A DNA stretch of 64,000 bases from positions 538,178,879 to 538,242,878 of the forward strand of contig OY856413.1 of the NCBI GenBank assembly GCA_963693085.1. The letters run 5' to 3'. This document shows, piece by piece, positions 33,554-45,349 of this stretch; position 1 is the stretch's first letter; each line of letters starts with the position of its first letter. The notes under the pieces are model-generated. The model worked only from the letters and a program-made list of their open reading frames with translations, made no database searches and was not told the DNA's origin. The position numbers and the translations under genes were made by a program. The DNA comes from Alisma plantago-aquatica (lineage: Eukaryota; Streptophyta; Magnoliopsida; Alismatales; Alismataceae).

Positions 33554-35348
33554 CTAGAACCGTGCCATCATAGAATGGATATCATCAATAATTCCCTCCG
33601 GAAGTTTGAAGATGCTCATGAGATACGTAGGAATTGCTTGGATGACTGCTTTGATCAACACCTCCTTCCCTGGTCTGGACAACAATTGCTCCTTCCACCC
33701 TTGTAATTTTTTCCATACTCTGTCCTTTATAGCCGCAAACACCTGCTTTTTGGACCTGCCTACCACCGTGGGAAGGCCTAGATACTTCTCATGCTTGTCC
33801 ACCTCCCTCACCTGCAGCAGATTTTTAATGAACTCCCTTCTCTCACTAGTGACGTTTGTACTAAAGGAAACCTCCGTCTTCTCATAATTGATTTTCTGCC
33901 CGGATGCCCTCTCATATTGACTGAAAATTTCAGCTAAAGCGGAGCATTCTTCTGAGGTAGCCCTTGTAAAAACAATGCTATCATCTGCGAAAAGAAGGTG
34001 AGTGACCCGCGGTGCCCTTCTGCATATTCTTGTCCCATGTATTTTGTTGACATGTGCAGCTTTGGATAGAGAAAAAGAAAGTGCTTCAGCGCAAAAAAGA
34101 AAAAGGTAAGGGGATATAGGATCACCTTGGCGAAGTCCTCTGGATGGTTTTGCAGACCCTCTCCTATTGCCATTGACGATGAACTTGTGGGATACGCTTG
34201 TAACACACTCCATAACCTTCCTTCTCCAAATAGACGGCAGCCCCATTCTCTCCATAACCCCCTCCAGAAAAACCCACTCGACTCTGTCGTATGCCTTGCT
34301 CATGTCCAGCTTAAGCGCCATAAGCCCCTCTCTTCCTTTCTTGCGGTGTTTCATGGTATTAAATAGCTCATATGCCACTAAGGCATTGTCGGTGATCATC
34401 CTCCCTTCTATGAAAGCACTTTGATTCTCCGAGATAATCCCATTCAGGTTTGATTCTATTTGCCAAGACCTTAGTAATAATCTTATATGAAACGTTGCAC
34501 AAGCTGATAGGTCTATATTCAGACAGGCGGACATGACTATTTGTCTTAGGAATGAGAACTATATCAGTGTCATTAATGTCAGCCAGGCCAATCTCCCCTC
34601 TCCACCATTTAGAAATAAAATCCATCAAACTACTTTTAATTACCTCCCAAAATTTTTGGTAGAAAATAGCATTCATCCCATCCGGGCCGGGAGCTTTGTT
34701 CGGATGCATTTGTTGAAGATCTTTCCAAACTTCTGTCTTGGTTGGAACCTTTTCCAGGTCTGAAAATGAAGATTAATCAATCACCCTAGGCATGCCATCA
34801 AGAAATTCCTCCATCCCGTGAGGGTTTGAGCTGGAAAAGAGGGAATTAAAATAAGAAAAAATAATTTCAGCAATGGAATCCTCCTCCGTATGCCAACTCC
34901 CATCCTCCTTAAAGAGACCTTCTATGGTGTTGCGTCTCTTTCTTTGGCTAGCTTTATGATGAAAGTATTTTGTGTTCCTGTCTCCGTCTCGCATCTCATT
35001 GGTCCTAGCTCTAGCCAACCAATAGCTCTCTTCCAGCCTCTGTAAATCCTGTAGTTCTCTCCCTAAAGATTCACATTCTTGCAACATGTCATGAGATGGT
35101 GGCTTATCTTGGGCACAACCAAGTCTCTTCTCGAGCTGCTGAATTCTCCTTCTAATGTTACCAAATTTATCCGCCGCCCATCCAGCAAGCTTTTCCGCGC
35201 AACAGTCTGTCTGCCCTTTAAGGCCCAAATCATAGCTGCTGTCCCAAGCCCGAGTGACGACATCTTTGCATTCCGGTGAAGATAACCAGAAGATTTCAAA
35301 TCTGAACCGCTTCTCCACCTGCCCACCATCATGATTCCTGTGCTTTTC
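33554..35348 (-). pseudogene. LINE G ORF2 reverse transcriptase
   Basis: A linker (RFEIFWLSSPECKDVV, DRNTKYFHHKASQRKRRN) leads to [48 protein letters not shown], then after a frameshift [44 protein letters not shown] and the catalytic LLFADDSIVF. It ends near PTYLMSIFKLPEG and MARF followed by TAG at 33,554. It is a typical plant L1 RT with all core motifs present but interrupted. Confidence 0.95.
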
Positions 35349-35939
35349 TCATAAGAGAATCTGCCCATGATCGGAGTTAAGAATAGGGAAGTTTTTGACC
35401 TTTCTGATATTATAAAAAACACACCATTTCATGTCCGCCAGAAACCTGTCAAGTCTTTCCAGAATCACCGTGTCTACCTGCTGTCCCCTCTTCCACGTAA
35501 ATTTATTTCCGGTGGATCCCAAATCAGTGAGCTGACATCTCTCCATTGCCTCCCTGAAGTTCCTCATCTGCCATTCATGCCTAGGTTGACCTCCTTGTTT
35601 CTCAGATTGAAAAAGAATCTCATTGAAGTCCCCGCCGAAGACAATAGGCAAAGTCGTCTGTGCACAAAGCTCCTCCATCTGCCTCCAAGTGTTGTGACGC
35701 TCATGAGTTGCTGCCCAACCATAAATCCCCACAAAGTAAAAGCAATCCTGGCTGTCCTCCCTTCCCACCACCACACTGATATGATGGTCCGAAAAAGACT
35801 TCACCGACACATCCTCCCCTCTCCACCACACACCCAAACCTCCAGCTCTCCCCCTGCTGTCCACTCCAAACCCCGCATTATACCCACATCTCCTTCTTAC
35901 CTCCTCTTGGTCCCTCCCTCTACACATAGTCTCCATCAC
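35349..35939 (-). pseudogene. LINE G ORF2 endonuclease (C-terminal part)
   Basis: The APE-type endonuclease starts inside the domain: ETMCRGRDQEEVRRRCGY, RAGGLGVWW, FVGIYGW, then the catalytic GGDFNEIL, FTWKRGQQVDTVILERLDRF and the terminal SDHGQIL motif. It would nick genomic target DNA. It is cut by TGA at 35,349-35,351, one transition from an Arg CGA codon; the same frame continues beyond. Confidence 0.9.
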
Positions 35940-35941
35940 AA

Positions 35942-35952
35942 AGTGTTGAGAT
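35942..35952. repeat. right TSD of LINE G
   Basis: AGTGTTGAGAT, exact copy of 31,924-31,934. Confidence 0.92.
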
Positions 35953-36336
35953 AGATATATAGATATATTATTATATATTTGTTAGTTGGTTTAAGTTTGG
36001 TTAATTTGTTAACTGCGGGTTGTAGGCTTAATACGTGTTTGAAATACTCGGAGGAAAAGTTTATAATAACAAATAAAGACTCTCTTTATCGGTTGTGAAA
36101 AAATATTACTTAATATATATGATATGTTACGTTATAATAAAAATAACATGCTACATTATATTATTGAAGGCAATATCAGTATAAAGGCACGGTCAAGTGG
36201 CAAGGTTATTTCAGTTTTCAAAATATAAAGGTTTAAAAGAATAAAAAATATAGAAATCATATTAAAAAAGTGGTAGTGAAAAATGTTACTTAGTATATAT
36301 AATATGTTAATTTATATTATTAGAGGTAATATCAAT
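35953..36336. other. AT-rich spacer with a degenerate direct duplication
   Basis: Segments at about 36,095-36,183 and 36,275-36,341 are related (GTGAAAAA.TATTACTTA and TATTATT(G/A)GAGGTAATATCA-like ends). No gene seen. Confidence 0.6.
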
Positions 36337-36338
36337 AT

Positions 36339-36351
36339 AAAATCTAGTCTC
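36339..36351. repeat. left TSD of LINE H
   Basis: AAAATCTAGTCTC, matching 37,100-37,112. Confidence 0.88.
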
Positions 36352-37099
36352 GACCAACAAAACCTCGGTAGAAGGAAACAAAAACCAGATTGGCCAATCT
36401 GGTTTGCATTCACTGTTTGGAAGATATGACAGAATAGATGTCAATCTATCTTTGAGAACACCAACATTCCTCCCATGAAGCTATTTCAATCCATCAGCCA
36501 AGACGTCCAAATCTGCTTGAAGGCATTTGGAGAAAAGAAAGTAATATACCAACAACATCAAACTGGAGACGAATCTTGGACACCACCTGGCTGCTGTAAA
36601 GAAAAAGAAGAAAGCAATGGCAGTAGCATACACTGCGAGGAATACAGAAGGCAGCTGGCTATGGGGAGGTTGTGAATCGGGCACTATGATGGACACCTTA
36701 TACGCTGAACTGAAAGCTATTGCAGTTGGCCTCAAGGAAAGCAGACAACGAACCAAGAAGATTATTGTATCCTCTGACAGTAAACAAGCCATTAACATAC
36801 TTAGAGGAGTAGCCTCGACCCCTCCTAAGTATAAGCTTCTCTGTTATAGGATTTAATTAGACTTGCTAAGCTTTGAATCTGTTGTTCTAGAATTCAAAAA
36901 AAGATCATGTAATAGAGTTGCAGATAGCATAGCTAAATGGGTTGTGACTCAAGGCAGCATAGCCATTAGATGGCAGTAGAGCCCTGACTCATTCTTGACC
37001 ATCTTCAAGATGAAGCAAGCTTATGCCACAACTGTACCCAGACTTTTTATGAGCCTGTAACTGGAGTGCAAGATGAATAATATTACCCAGATTCTAAAA
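36352..37099 (+). mobile_element. 5'-truncated LINE H fragment with RNase H
   Basis: It is bounded by a 13-bp duplication and ends in an A-rich tail. The readable part (about 36,600-36,975) is an RNase H of the LINE/RVT_3 type: AVAYTARNTEGSWLWGG, TLYAELKAIAVGLKES, IIVSSDSKQAINILRG and, after stops, SFESVVLEFKKRSCNRVADS. It is oriented opposite to LINE G and not closely similar to it, so it is a separate insertion of about 750 bp. Confidence 0.85.
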
Positions 37100-37112
37100 A
37101 AAATCTAGTCTC
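37100..37112. repeat. right TSD of LINE H
   Basis: AAAATCTAGTCTC directly after the A tail. Confidence 0.88.
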
Positions 37113-37329
37113 AGGTTTGAGTTTTTCTTTCAACCACTGTGTGCGGTGAGGTTCAAGCAAGGTAAAGTGGCATGGTTGTTTGAGTTTCTGTTAGAGCAAT
37201 TAGCATATGTATTGTAGTATATTGTAATATGAAAACATATGACGTACTTATCAGTTAATTTTGTTGGCAAGGTATGTCATTGGTTAGAATTGAGGGTTCA
37301 ACTTACGAAAATACAAAGGAAGGATGGTA

Positions 37330-37334
37330 CTTTT
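37330..37334. repeat. left TSD of copia C1 (CTTTT)
   Basis: CTTTT before TGTTGATATG; the partner is CTTTC at 63,408-63,412, one transition apart. Confidence 0.65.
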
Positions 37335-38334
37335 TGTTGATATGTAAGTCCAGAGAGCCAATCACAAGATGATTGTAATGGGCATTAGATATAATTTGAT
37401 AATTATAAAGATAATTCTGTCTATTGTGTTTGTCGCAATCATGAGATGATGACAAAGACATATTAGATGTTTCAAGAATGATGTTACTCGATGACATATG
37501 TCTTCAGGTTGAGGACATGAATAATGAAATTATATGTATGGTAAGAGTACATGCATTCATGTTATGTCCCTAGTCAGATATTATTGTTAGAGAAAAATAG
37601 ACAACAATAATACATAAGACTAGAGTGTGTGTTGATTGATGATAGAGTCGCATTGATCATGATATGTGATATCAAGTCAAACACATAAGTACGTGTTAGA
37701 GAATAGTGTATCAGACAGACTCACCTTGAGAGTGATACATGGAGACCAATGGGAGGTAGTCAGAATCAACTCCCATATTGATGGTGGTGATTTTGGTTCT
37801 TAGACATGAAGTCACTACACTCATCACATGCCATTCGATGTATTTTGACATCATCCTACATGAACTTGAATAAGGGTTGCTATAAAGGTGGTGATTGCGT
37901 AGGTTGTGACACATGAGGATTGAGTGTGAGTGATGTATATGAGATTTGTCCCTCCTACAGGAGATTGATATCCTGATGACTTGATAAGAGAGACAGAGAA
38001 ATGTATGGCCACACTCATGTGAATCAATATATGATATGTGAGCTCACATGCATCTCCTACAGTCTTCTCTAGTTCAAGGAATATGGATTGAATGTTGAGA
38101 GGATGACGATTTCATGCAGTGAGTTCAATCCAGATATCAGAGACAAAGAAACTATACAATTATGATAACATTGGTTACGGATTGTAGGTCGAAATTGTTC
38201 TACAACTTTCTGATTACCTGGGTAGCAATAATGTGTTATTAGATACCGCTCATTGCTTGTGATGTCATAAGTTAGTTATGGAAATTCATAGATATTCAAT
38301 TTAAACAACAATGGTTGAAAATTGACTGATTAGA

Positions 38335-38670
38335 CTGTGAACCGACTAGTTCAAGTGTCAAGTCAGTTTAAACTATATTGGCTAAACATTGCCTGAACTA
38401 AGACATAAACCCACCAGTTTAGTTGGCTAACCGACCAGGTCAAGGTCTGAAATGACCGGTTCAACTTATGAACACCCCCTCCCGTTCAATGATCAATACG
38501 ATTCGATCAAGGATTGATGTTCACGTCATGTTGTGCATTAATTGAATATTGAAAGCCAATGTGGTTGCAAATGGGAAAGCAAGTAGGCTAACCGATTTAA
38601 GTGTTGAATTGGTCATTTCACATGTGACCCGAACGCTTTAGCTGTGAACCGATTATTTCAACATTCACAA
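38335..38670 (+). repeat. degenerate ACCGACTAGTTCAA array in copia C U3
   Basis: Variants include GAACCGACTAGTTCAAGTG, CTAACCGACCAGGTCAAGG, GACCGGTTCAAC, CTAACCGATTTAAGTG and GAACCGATTATTTCAAC, within 400 bp upstream of the TATA box. The same array recurs in the 3' LTR at about 62,470-62,830 and in C2 LTRs. Confidence 0.65.
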
Positions 38671-38740
38671 CTTGTAGAAAATTCATAAAATTATGTCTCT
38701 TTAAATCCCAAATGATCTAAAAACCCAAACCTAGCCATTC

Positions 38741-38750
38741 TATATAAAGG
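38741..38750 (+). promoter_or_regulatory. TATA box of copia C1 5' LTR
   Basis: TATATAAAGG followed by a G run. The equivalent TATATAAAAG is at 62,891 in the 3' LTR. Confidence 0.65.
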
Positions 38751-39246
38751 GGGACAATCAAGGCTTTCAGAGACACAACAAAAAGCTCTGATAATTGTTG
38801 CCCTCTCATAGTTGTGGTAACTAGAGAGCCTGAGCAAGTCCTACCAGTGAAATGGACGAACAACACGCGAGAGTGAATCAACCCTAGTAGGTTAATGTTC
38901 AAATGGACCACTCCATCCTTCTAGGTCTAGTAGCACAATGTGGAGTTCCCAGTGGTCCGCGTGGACTATGTAGAAGCATGGAGGTTGTTTCCACCCACTA
39001 GGAGGATTCCATCAATTGTCGTCCTTAGTGTTGCACTAGGAGGCCTTTGCTGATGAGTGGTCGAGTGTTGATTGAAAAAGAAGTGCACTACTGTAAGGAT
39101 AAGTCATTAGACTTGCTCCAGGATTAGAAATATCTCTTTCTACCTTCTTTACTAGATACATCATCATTGACACAATCTACTGATAAAGAAATAGGATAAT
39201 TTTTTTTGCTTATGTTGCCTTCTCTGTCGTCTCTATTCCCCAATAA

Positions 39247-39259
39247 TGGCATCAGAGAC
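39247..39259 (+). promoter_or_regulatory. primer-binding site of copia C1
   Basis: TGGCATCAGAGAC next to the LTR end, a one-base variant of the iMet-tRNA site TGGTATCAGAG. Confidence 0.75.
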
Positions 39260-39375
39260 ACGTCAATTTATGGTTTATTAGGGAACTAAATTGATGTAAT
39301 CGAATTTATTCTATTATATATAATGCAAATATTAAACTAATTAATGTGCACATCCAACTAAATACCACATATGAT

Positions 39376-39414
39376 TTCTCTCTCTCTCTCTCTCTGTATA
39401 TATATATATATATA
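39376..39414. repeat. (CT)n(TA)n microsatellite before TIR element copy 1
   Basis: CT run at 39,376-39,395, then a TA run to 39,414. Confidence 0.9.
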
Positions 39415-39757
39415 GGCTTATCTTTAATACCCATGTGGGTAGCCTGGAATTTGCTACCCATGCATCCCAAAAAGTAACTATTCATTCAGAAAAGAAACTC
39501 GCTTGACAAAAAAGTAACTATGTTGATCAAAGGGTAACTATTCGACTCAAAAAGTAAAATTGTGTAAAATACACAATAAAAATTCTAGAATAAATATGTA
39601 ATTGTATATTTTTTATAGCTGGCACAAATGTAACTATCTATGTATAAAAAGTGATAGTTTGCAAGGTAAAGTAACCCTATACATGTCAAAAGTAAGAAAC
39701 CCCCAGAAAAGTAACCAAATTCGGAGTGGTTAGCTACCCATATGGGCATTGAATGAA
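39415..39757 (+). mobile_element. microsatellite-embedded TIR element, copy 1 (Micron-like)
   Basis: Ends AATACCCATGTGGGTAGC (39,426) and GCTACCCATATGGGCATT (39,733-39,750) form imperfect inverted repeats. Inside, AAAAAGTAACTA-type decamers recur at about 20-30 bp. It has CT/TA microsatellites on both sides. Non-coding. Two related copies lie at 58,277 and 58,685. Confidence 0.7.
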
Positions 39758-39854
39758 CTCTCTCTCTCTCTCTATATATATATATTTAATATATATATAT
39801 ATATACATATATATACATATACACATATATATAAATATATATAGTATATATATG
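39758..39854. repeat. (CT)n(TA)n microsatellite after TIR element copy 1
   Basis: CT run followed by interrupted TA/CATA repeats. Confidence 0.9.
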
Positions 39855-40932
39855 CAATTTGTACACATCATCCTAAAAGTGTTTCAATGGTGGATGTATG
39901 TGTGGTTATGGCCAAAACCCTTGTGTATTATGTGCATGGTTGTTTGGTTTATTTCTTTTTGTAATTCAGTTTTCATATTGAGCCTCTCTACTCCTTTACA
40001 AATGTAAATTAGTTCTCCTCTTCCTATATTTTGTCATGAGAAGACATTGTGCACTTGATGAGTCAACCAACAAAGTGTCCATCTGATTGACTGGATGATC
40101 GAGGAGACCAATAAATAGGAGGATCCAATTGATCAACCTGAAGGACAATTGTTTGACTGAAAGGTTCAAACAACCAACCAGGCCAACAAAAGTTTCGAGT
40201 ACATGTTGTTATATGTGATGTGGACCTTAGGTGGTAGCAATTTTTTGTGTCTCCAAAGAATTGCATTAGTATGGCCATAACCATCGCTTGTATATTTCTG
40301 ATTGCATATTTTTCAACTGTGGATATAACATGTATTTGATGCATACTATAAGTATGTGGTGATTGGATATATATATATATTTATATCTAAAATACCTCAA
40401 TAAATATTAAGTCTAAGATGCTTTTTATAAGCAACGCACATGAAAATCTTGATCGACCAAACGTAGGTTACATCAAAGTGTTGTGCACGTCTATCTCGTG
40501 GAAGAGTGATGGTAGGTATGTAGATCTGCCAAAGTAGGGTATGTACTTTATCGTATTGTCTTTTGGGTCAGGCTTTACTAGGTGTCCTTAATGAGATTAA
40601 GTTCCTAGAAGCATATAGATGGATTCTGACAATGAGTTGTGCGCACCATCTACCCATAGTTGCATGAGATGTAATTGACAAATGTTGTCTACCTAAATAG
40701 TCAAGTTGTGGGTGATCAGCCAAAGCTGATTCACAATTTGATGAAATATAGATCTTAGCTCACTAGAAGATTATTCATTGCAATCTTCTGTTGGTAGTGA
40801 GGGATATTAATTGGAAAAAGATAGTGTGAGTGATAATTAATTGAAAGACTTATTAATATCATAAAACTTATCAAATCAAATTAAATCAAAAGTGTTTTGA
40901 CAAAAGTCGCAAATTTTCTTTTGTAGAATCTT

Positions 40933-41725
40933 ATGGCAAACAAATTTTCATTATGATCGGTCCTTATAAGGGACAAACTAAATGGGACAACTTCTATCAC
41001 TAGTTTTGGACTTTGAGAAGGGCTCTCAACGATGAGCATAAGCTCTACATCCTAGATACACCAGTGCGAGAGGAACCTAATCTTGATATGCCTAGGGATG
41101 AGGTGGATGCTTATTGAAAGCATGTCAATGATGCCTTAGACATTAAGCACCTTATGCTATGTTGTATGAGCTATGAGTTGCATGAGCAGTATGAAGGCAT
41201 GGGGATTCTTGAGATGGTAATACATCTTAAGAAATTGAACCAGAATCATACAAAGCAAGAAAGGTACAATGTCTCAAAGGTACTCTTTGAATGTAAGATG
41301 ATATAAGGAGATCCAATAGAGACCCACATGCTCAATATGATTGGGAATATGGAACATCTAGAGAGATTGGGATTCCCTTTGAGTTAAGAGTTGGCGACGA
41401 ATATGATTCTAAAATTGTTATCTGAATCACAGAGCTAATTTTTCGAGTGTTATTACTTGAGTAACTTGGCCAAACCACTGTTAGAATTGTTTGGCATGTT
41501 GATAAATGCCAAAGAACGAATGAAGAAGGACAAACTCGTGATGCTAATCAGCAGAGTGGAGTCTAAGGATGAGAAAAATGCCAAGAAGAGTTTTGAGGCT
41601 AAGCTAGAGTCTAGATCTTCAACACTCAAGATAAGGAGAAAGGTAAGCGTAAAAGGAATCTATCCTTTGAACTTAAATGATCTCAGGAAGGAGAAGGAGA
41701 TAGAGATCTCTACTTCAGGACCCTA
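40933..41725 (+). pseudogene. copia C1 gag
   Basis: ATG at 40,933 gives MANKFSL followed by a stop. Across two frames the copia gag domain is readable: KLYILDTPVREEPNLDMPRD, HVNDALDIKHLMLCCMSYEL, ETHMLNMIGNMEHLERLGFP, and in the open frame 41,457-41,726 LAKPLLELFGMLINAKERMK with a Lys-rich tail. The zinc knuckle expected after it is not recognisable here, whereas C2 retains it. Many stops: non-functional. Confidence 0.85.
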
Positions 41726-41739
41726 GAAGAAGTAAGCTA

Positions 41740-44020
41740 GAACTAATAAATTACTAATAATATTGATAGATATGGTAGTTTGTCTTTAATGAAATATAAG
41801 TCTGAATCTCTTGAAGTGTTCAAGGAGATTATGAATGAAGTACATAACCCACATGGTATAGGTATTAAAATACTTTGATATGATCAATGTGGAAATATTT
41901 TAACCAAAAATTCCAGGACCTTCTAGGAGACCATGATAGTGTATCATGATGAAATCCACTTGAAATATAGTGATGTATCATAAAGAAGGTATCAAACCAT
42001 GTTAAGTCATGATGATATTATCAATAAATCTAGCTAATCTTCCAATTTCCTTTTGGACACATGCTTTACACTAAAATAATGTACCGTCTAAAATGGTTCA
42101 AAAGACAACATATGAGATATGGTGTGGGAAGTATCCTGATGTGTCTTTATAAAGATTAGGAATGAAATCTTATACAAGAAAATAGTTTCTTGAAAAGAGT
42201 TTTCCCTAAATCACATAAATATTATTTTTTTGAATATTACTTTTATATTTCAATCTGATAACAACAGTATCTGCTTCCAGTATGGTTGTACTCCTAAAGG
42301 GAATTATTTCCAAAGGAATCAGTGGCAAAAAAAGTAGAACTCAGAATGTTTGAGACCAACAAGAAAACATTGAACCTAAAGAGGTACAATTGGAACAAGG
42401 AGAATCGCAAATTATTCTGGAATCTCAAGTTCTTATGCAACACAAAGCCCCTCATAGAACTAATTGAACATGCCTTGAGCTTGAAAGATTATGATATAAC
42501 TCAAGAAAGTGATGTGTTGTCATAGACGATGAGCCAACAACCTACCTAGAAGCTATTGAGGGACCAAAGTCTAAGAAATGACTTGAGGCCATGACATCTA
42601 AGATGGACTTCATGTACACCAACAAGGTATGGCCTTGAAGGATCCACCTGAAGGGGTGAAATCCCATAGGATGCAATTGGGTTACCAAAAGGATACTGAC
42701 ATTGGTTGCAAAGGGTTTTAAATAAGTGTAAGGTGTTGAACATGACAAAGTCTTTTCACTAGTTGCCATGGTTAAACCCTTCAGGATAAGCTTGCCATTG
42801 CAACTTAGTATAACTACAAGATTTCACAAATGGATGTTAAAACCACATTCCTAAACATGAATATTGTAGATAATGTGTGTGACACAACCTAAAAGGTTTT
42901 AAAAATCCAATTATTGCAAATGAAGTCTATAATCTACAAAGGTCAATCTATGGACGAAAGCAAGCATCTTAGAGTTGATATCTTTGATTTGACATAATAG
43001 TCAAAGAGTTTGACTTTAGTCAAAATAAGATGAAATAGGTGACTAATAAGGTTAATGGGAGCATTTATATTCCACATAATGATAGGGAATGACGTCCTTA
43101 TCCTACAAATATTAAAACCTGACTAGGAAAGTACCTTCTCTATAAAGGGTTTAGGTGAAGCATTCTATATTATAGGAATCAAGATCTATAGAGATAGATC
43201 TAGAAAGCTTCTTAACCTAAGTGAGAGAATGTACATTGACAAGATGTTGAAGGGGTTCAATATACATGACTCAATAAAAGAAAATTTGTGAAATTAATCT
43301 GTCTAGAGCCTAGCGTCTCAGTTCTTTTGAAGAATGGGAAAACATGTGTAAGATTCCATATGCATTCACAATTAGATTTATCATGTATGCAATGTTATGT
43401 ACTCATCCCATTGTCTCATATTTACTGGACATGGAAAATGATTATTGTTAAGTGAAAGTCACTGGACTGTCATAAAGGACATCCTTAAGTAATTGAGAAG
43501 CACTAAAACGATTGGTTGCTTGATTATGATAATAAGGAAGAGTTGGATGTAAAAGGATACACCGATGCAAGCCTCCAAAGTGACAAATAATATTTATGAT
43601 CGTAATATAAATGTGTATTTGACCTTAAAATAGAATTGAAAGCTGGAAAAGTTTTGAGCAAGAGATAATTGTTAATTCTACAATAAAAGTTGAGTACCTT
43701 GTGATTTTGAGAACAATAGAGGGTACTATATGGATCAAGAAATTCATGTAGATAAACTTGTGAGAGGTTCCAACATTGATGGAATATTAGAAATACTATG
43801 ACAACAATGGATCTACTTGATAGGCAAGCAATCCCTAATAGCATACTACATCATTTCCATCTCATAAGAGAGAATGTAGAATGAAGAGATGTGAATACTT
43901 GCAAATACTGACTAGAAGAAAATGTTAATAACCTTCTATAAAAGCACTTGAAAAAAGAAAAATGATGGACATGTTGAAGATCACTTGGAATAAGATTTGT
44001 AAGTGATTAGCTCTAAGTGC
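41740..44020 (+). pseudogene. copia C1 pol (integrase, RT, RNase H)
   Basis: A heavily decayed reading. The integrase part gives DRYGSLSLMKYKSESLEVFK near 41,775, then FPISFW.HALH and KMVQKTTYEIWCGKYPDVSL (about 42,050-42,150). The RT region is very broken (KTTFLN-like near 42,845; YNLQRSIYGRKQAS near 42,930). RNase H gives LDVKGYTDASLQSDK (43,545-43,590), KVEYL, GTIWIKKFM and YYDNNGST. The end reads LALSASGRLLVCIPREP, entering the 3' LTR. Not functional. Confidence 0.8.
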
Positions 44021-44030
44021 AAGTGGGAGA
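44021..44030 (+). promoter_or_regulatory. polypurine tract of copia C1
   Basis: AAGTGGGAGA shortly before the 3' LTR. C2 has the equivalent GCAAGTGGGAGTC on the minus strand at about 53,243-53,257. Confidence 0.7.
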
Positions 44031-44031
44031 C

Positions 44032-44402
44032 TATTGGTATGTATACCCAGAGAGCCAATCATATGATGATTATAATGGGACATTAGACACCTAATTGATA
44101 ATCATTAAGGTAATTCAGTCTATTTTGTTTGTCTCAATCATGGGATGATGATACATACATAGTATATGTCTAAAGAATGATGCTAATCGATGACATATGT
44201 GTTTAAGTTGAGGACCTGAATGAGATCATATGCATGATAAGAGTGCATGCATTCTTGTTATGTACCTAATCAGATATTAATGTGGAAGCAAAATAGACAA
44301 TAGTAATACATAAGACTATAGTGTGTGTTGATTGATGATAGAGTCTCATTAGCTATGATATGTGATATCAAGTCAAACACATAGGTACATGTTAGAGAAT
44401 AA
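44032..44402 (+). repeat. copia C1 3' LTR, first part
   Basis: About 370 bp homologous to 37,335-37,703. It ends AATAA at the C2 junction; the rest of the LTR is at 61,757-63,407. Confidence 0.88.
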
Positions 44403-45349
44403 TGTTGGGAAATACAAGCAAAGAGTAAGGCAAAAAATATATAATAATTATCTATCTATATTCCCAGAATAGCAAGATTGCGTCAATAACTATGAAATAG
44501 GAAAGATGGTTTAACAAGTTTATACCTGGCCCTGGAGAAATTCCAATGACTATAACTTGTTGCAGTGCAACTATCTTCTAGTTTCTCTTGGACGGCGTTT
44601 GTACAACACCTGGTCTTCACCACAGACAACATAGTGGAACAACATCTACATCGGCTTCTTGCAGTCTCATCACGGACTGCGGGCTGACGATGTCCTCTTA
44701 GCGATGGGCAAAGGCCACCTCACCTCTATGGAAGTCCATATGGACCACCCAAACTCCTGTAGTCCTATTAGAATAGACAGGAAGGAGTTGTCCCTCCTGT
44801 TGGTGTACTTGTCATCAACCTGCTCTCCTATAATGATCATTAGTTGTTCTCTCCCTCACTATCCCTCCCTAGTTAGTTAGGACTTATTTGGGTTCTCTTG
44901 GTTACCACAACCAGAGAGGACAACAATTTTTAGAGTAACTGATTCTCAATTGTGTGTGTTAGAAAGCCCCCAGTACCCCTCTATTTATAGGAGAGATTAG
45001 GGATAGGGTTCCCAGTCAATTCAGGAGTGGAAGGGACTGGAAGATCATGAATTTTCACAACATGTGAATGTTAGACTGACCTATTGGAAACTGAAGTAGT
45101 ATGTTCACATGCGAGATGGTCGGTTTGCATAGTGAACTGGTCATTTTCTATGTTTCCCAATCACATATGATTTGACAATTTGAATTCAATTAATGTGCAA
45201 CATGATGTCAGCAATAATCCTTGATGCAATGAAATTTCTCCATGAACGGAGTGATCCCACTCACACAAGCTGGTAGTCTCACTCACCTAACTTCTCGATT
45301 GGTGAACTGAGCTGGTTGGTGAACTGAGTGAATCGGTCGGTTCGCTCCT
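44403..45349 (-). repeat. copia C2 3' LTR, part 1
   Basis: Starts TGTTGGGAAATAC and is homologous to 59,541-60,574. A minus-strand TATA box TATAAATA is at about 44,981-44,990. It is interrupted after GCTCCT by element I. Confidence 0.88.

Larger units (their letters stand above)
31935..35941 (-). mobile_element. 5'-truncated L1-type LINE G
   Basis: An 11-bp duplication (AGTGTTGAGAT) flanks a 4.0-kb minus-strand unit with a poly(A) tail (plus-strand poly-T at 31,934-31,944). It contains the end of the endonuclease, the RT, a zinc-finger RVT region and an RNase H. ORF1 and the endonuclease N-terminus are missing, so it is 5'-truncated as is usual for target-primed reverse transcription. ORF2 is broken by three stops (TGA 35,349; TAA 34,773; TAG 33,554) and two frameshifts (near 34,450 and 33,200). 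It is more GC-rich than its surroundings. Confidence 0.95.
37335..39245 (+). repeat. copia C1 5' LTR
   Basis: Starts TGTTGATATG and ends ATTCCCCAATA (expected CA mutated). The TATA box TATATAAAGG is at 38,741. U3 contains a degenerate motif array at 38,335-38,670. It is the same family as the C2 LTRs, so it provides an uninterrupted reference for the insertions in the 3' LTR. Confidence 0.88.
39246..40932 (+). other. copia C1 leader (5' UTR), no gene
   Basis: About 1.7 kb between the primer site and gag. It contains CT/TA microsatellites, the TIR element copy 1 and sequence homologous to the C2 leader (for example TAAGTATGTGGTGATTGGATA at about 40,350 versus the reverse complement near 57,450-57,480). 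The frame at 39,753-40,007 is microsatellite noise. Confidence 0.7.

Noticed and set aside
33425..35954. Plus-strand frames up to 195 aa
   Set aside because: Antisense to the LINE ORF2, whose minus-strand motifs are clear.
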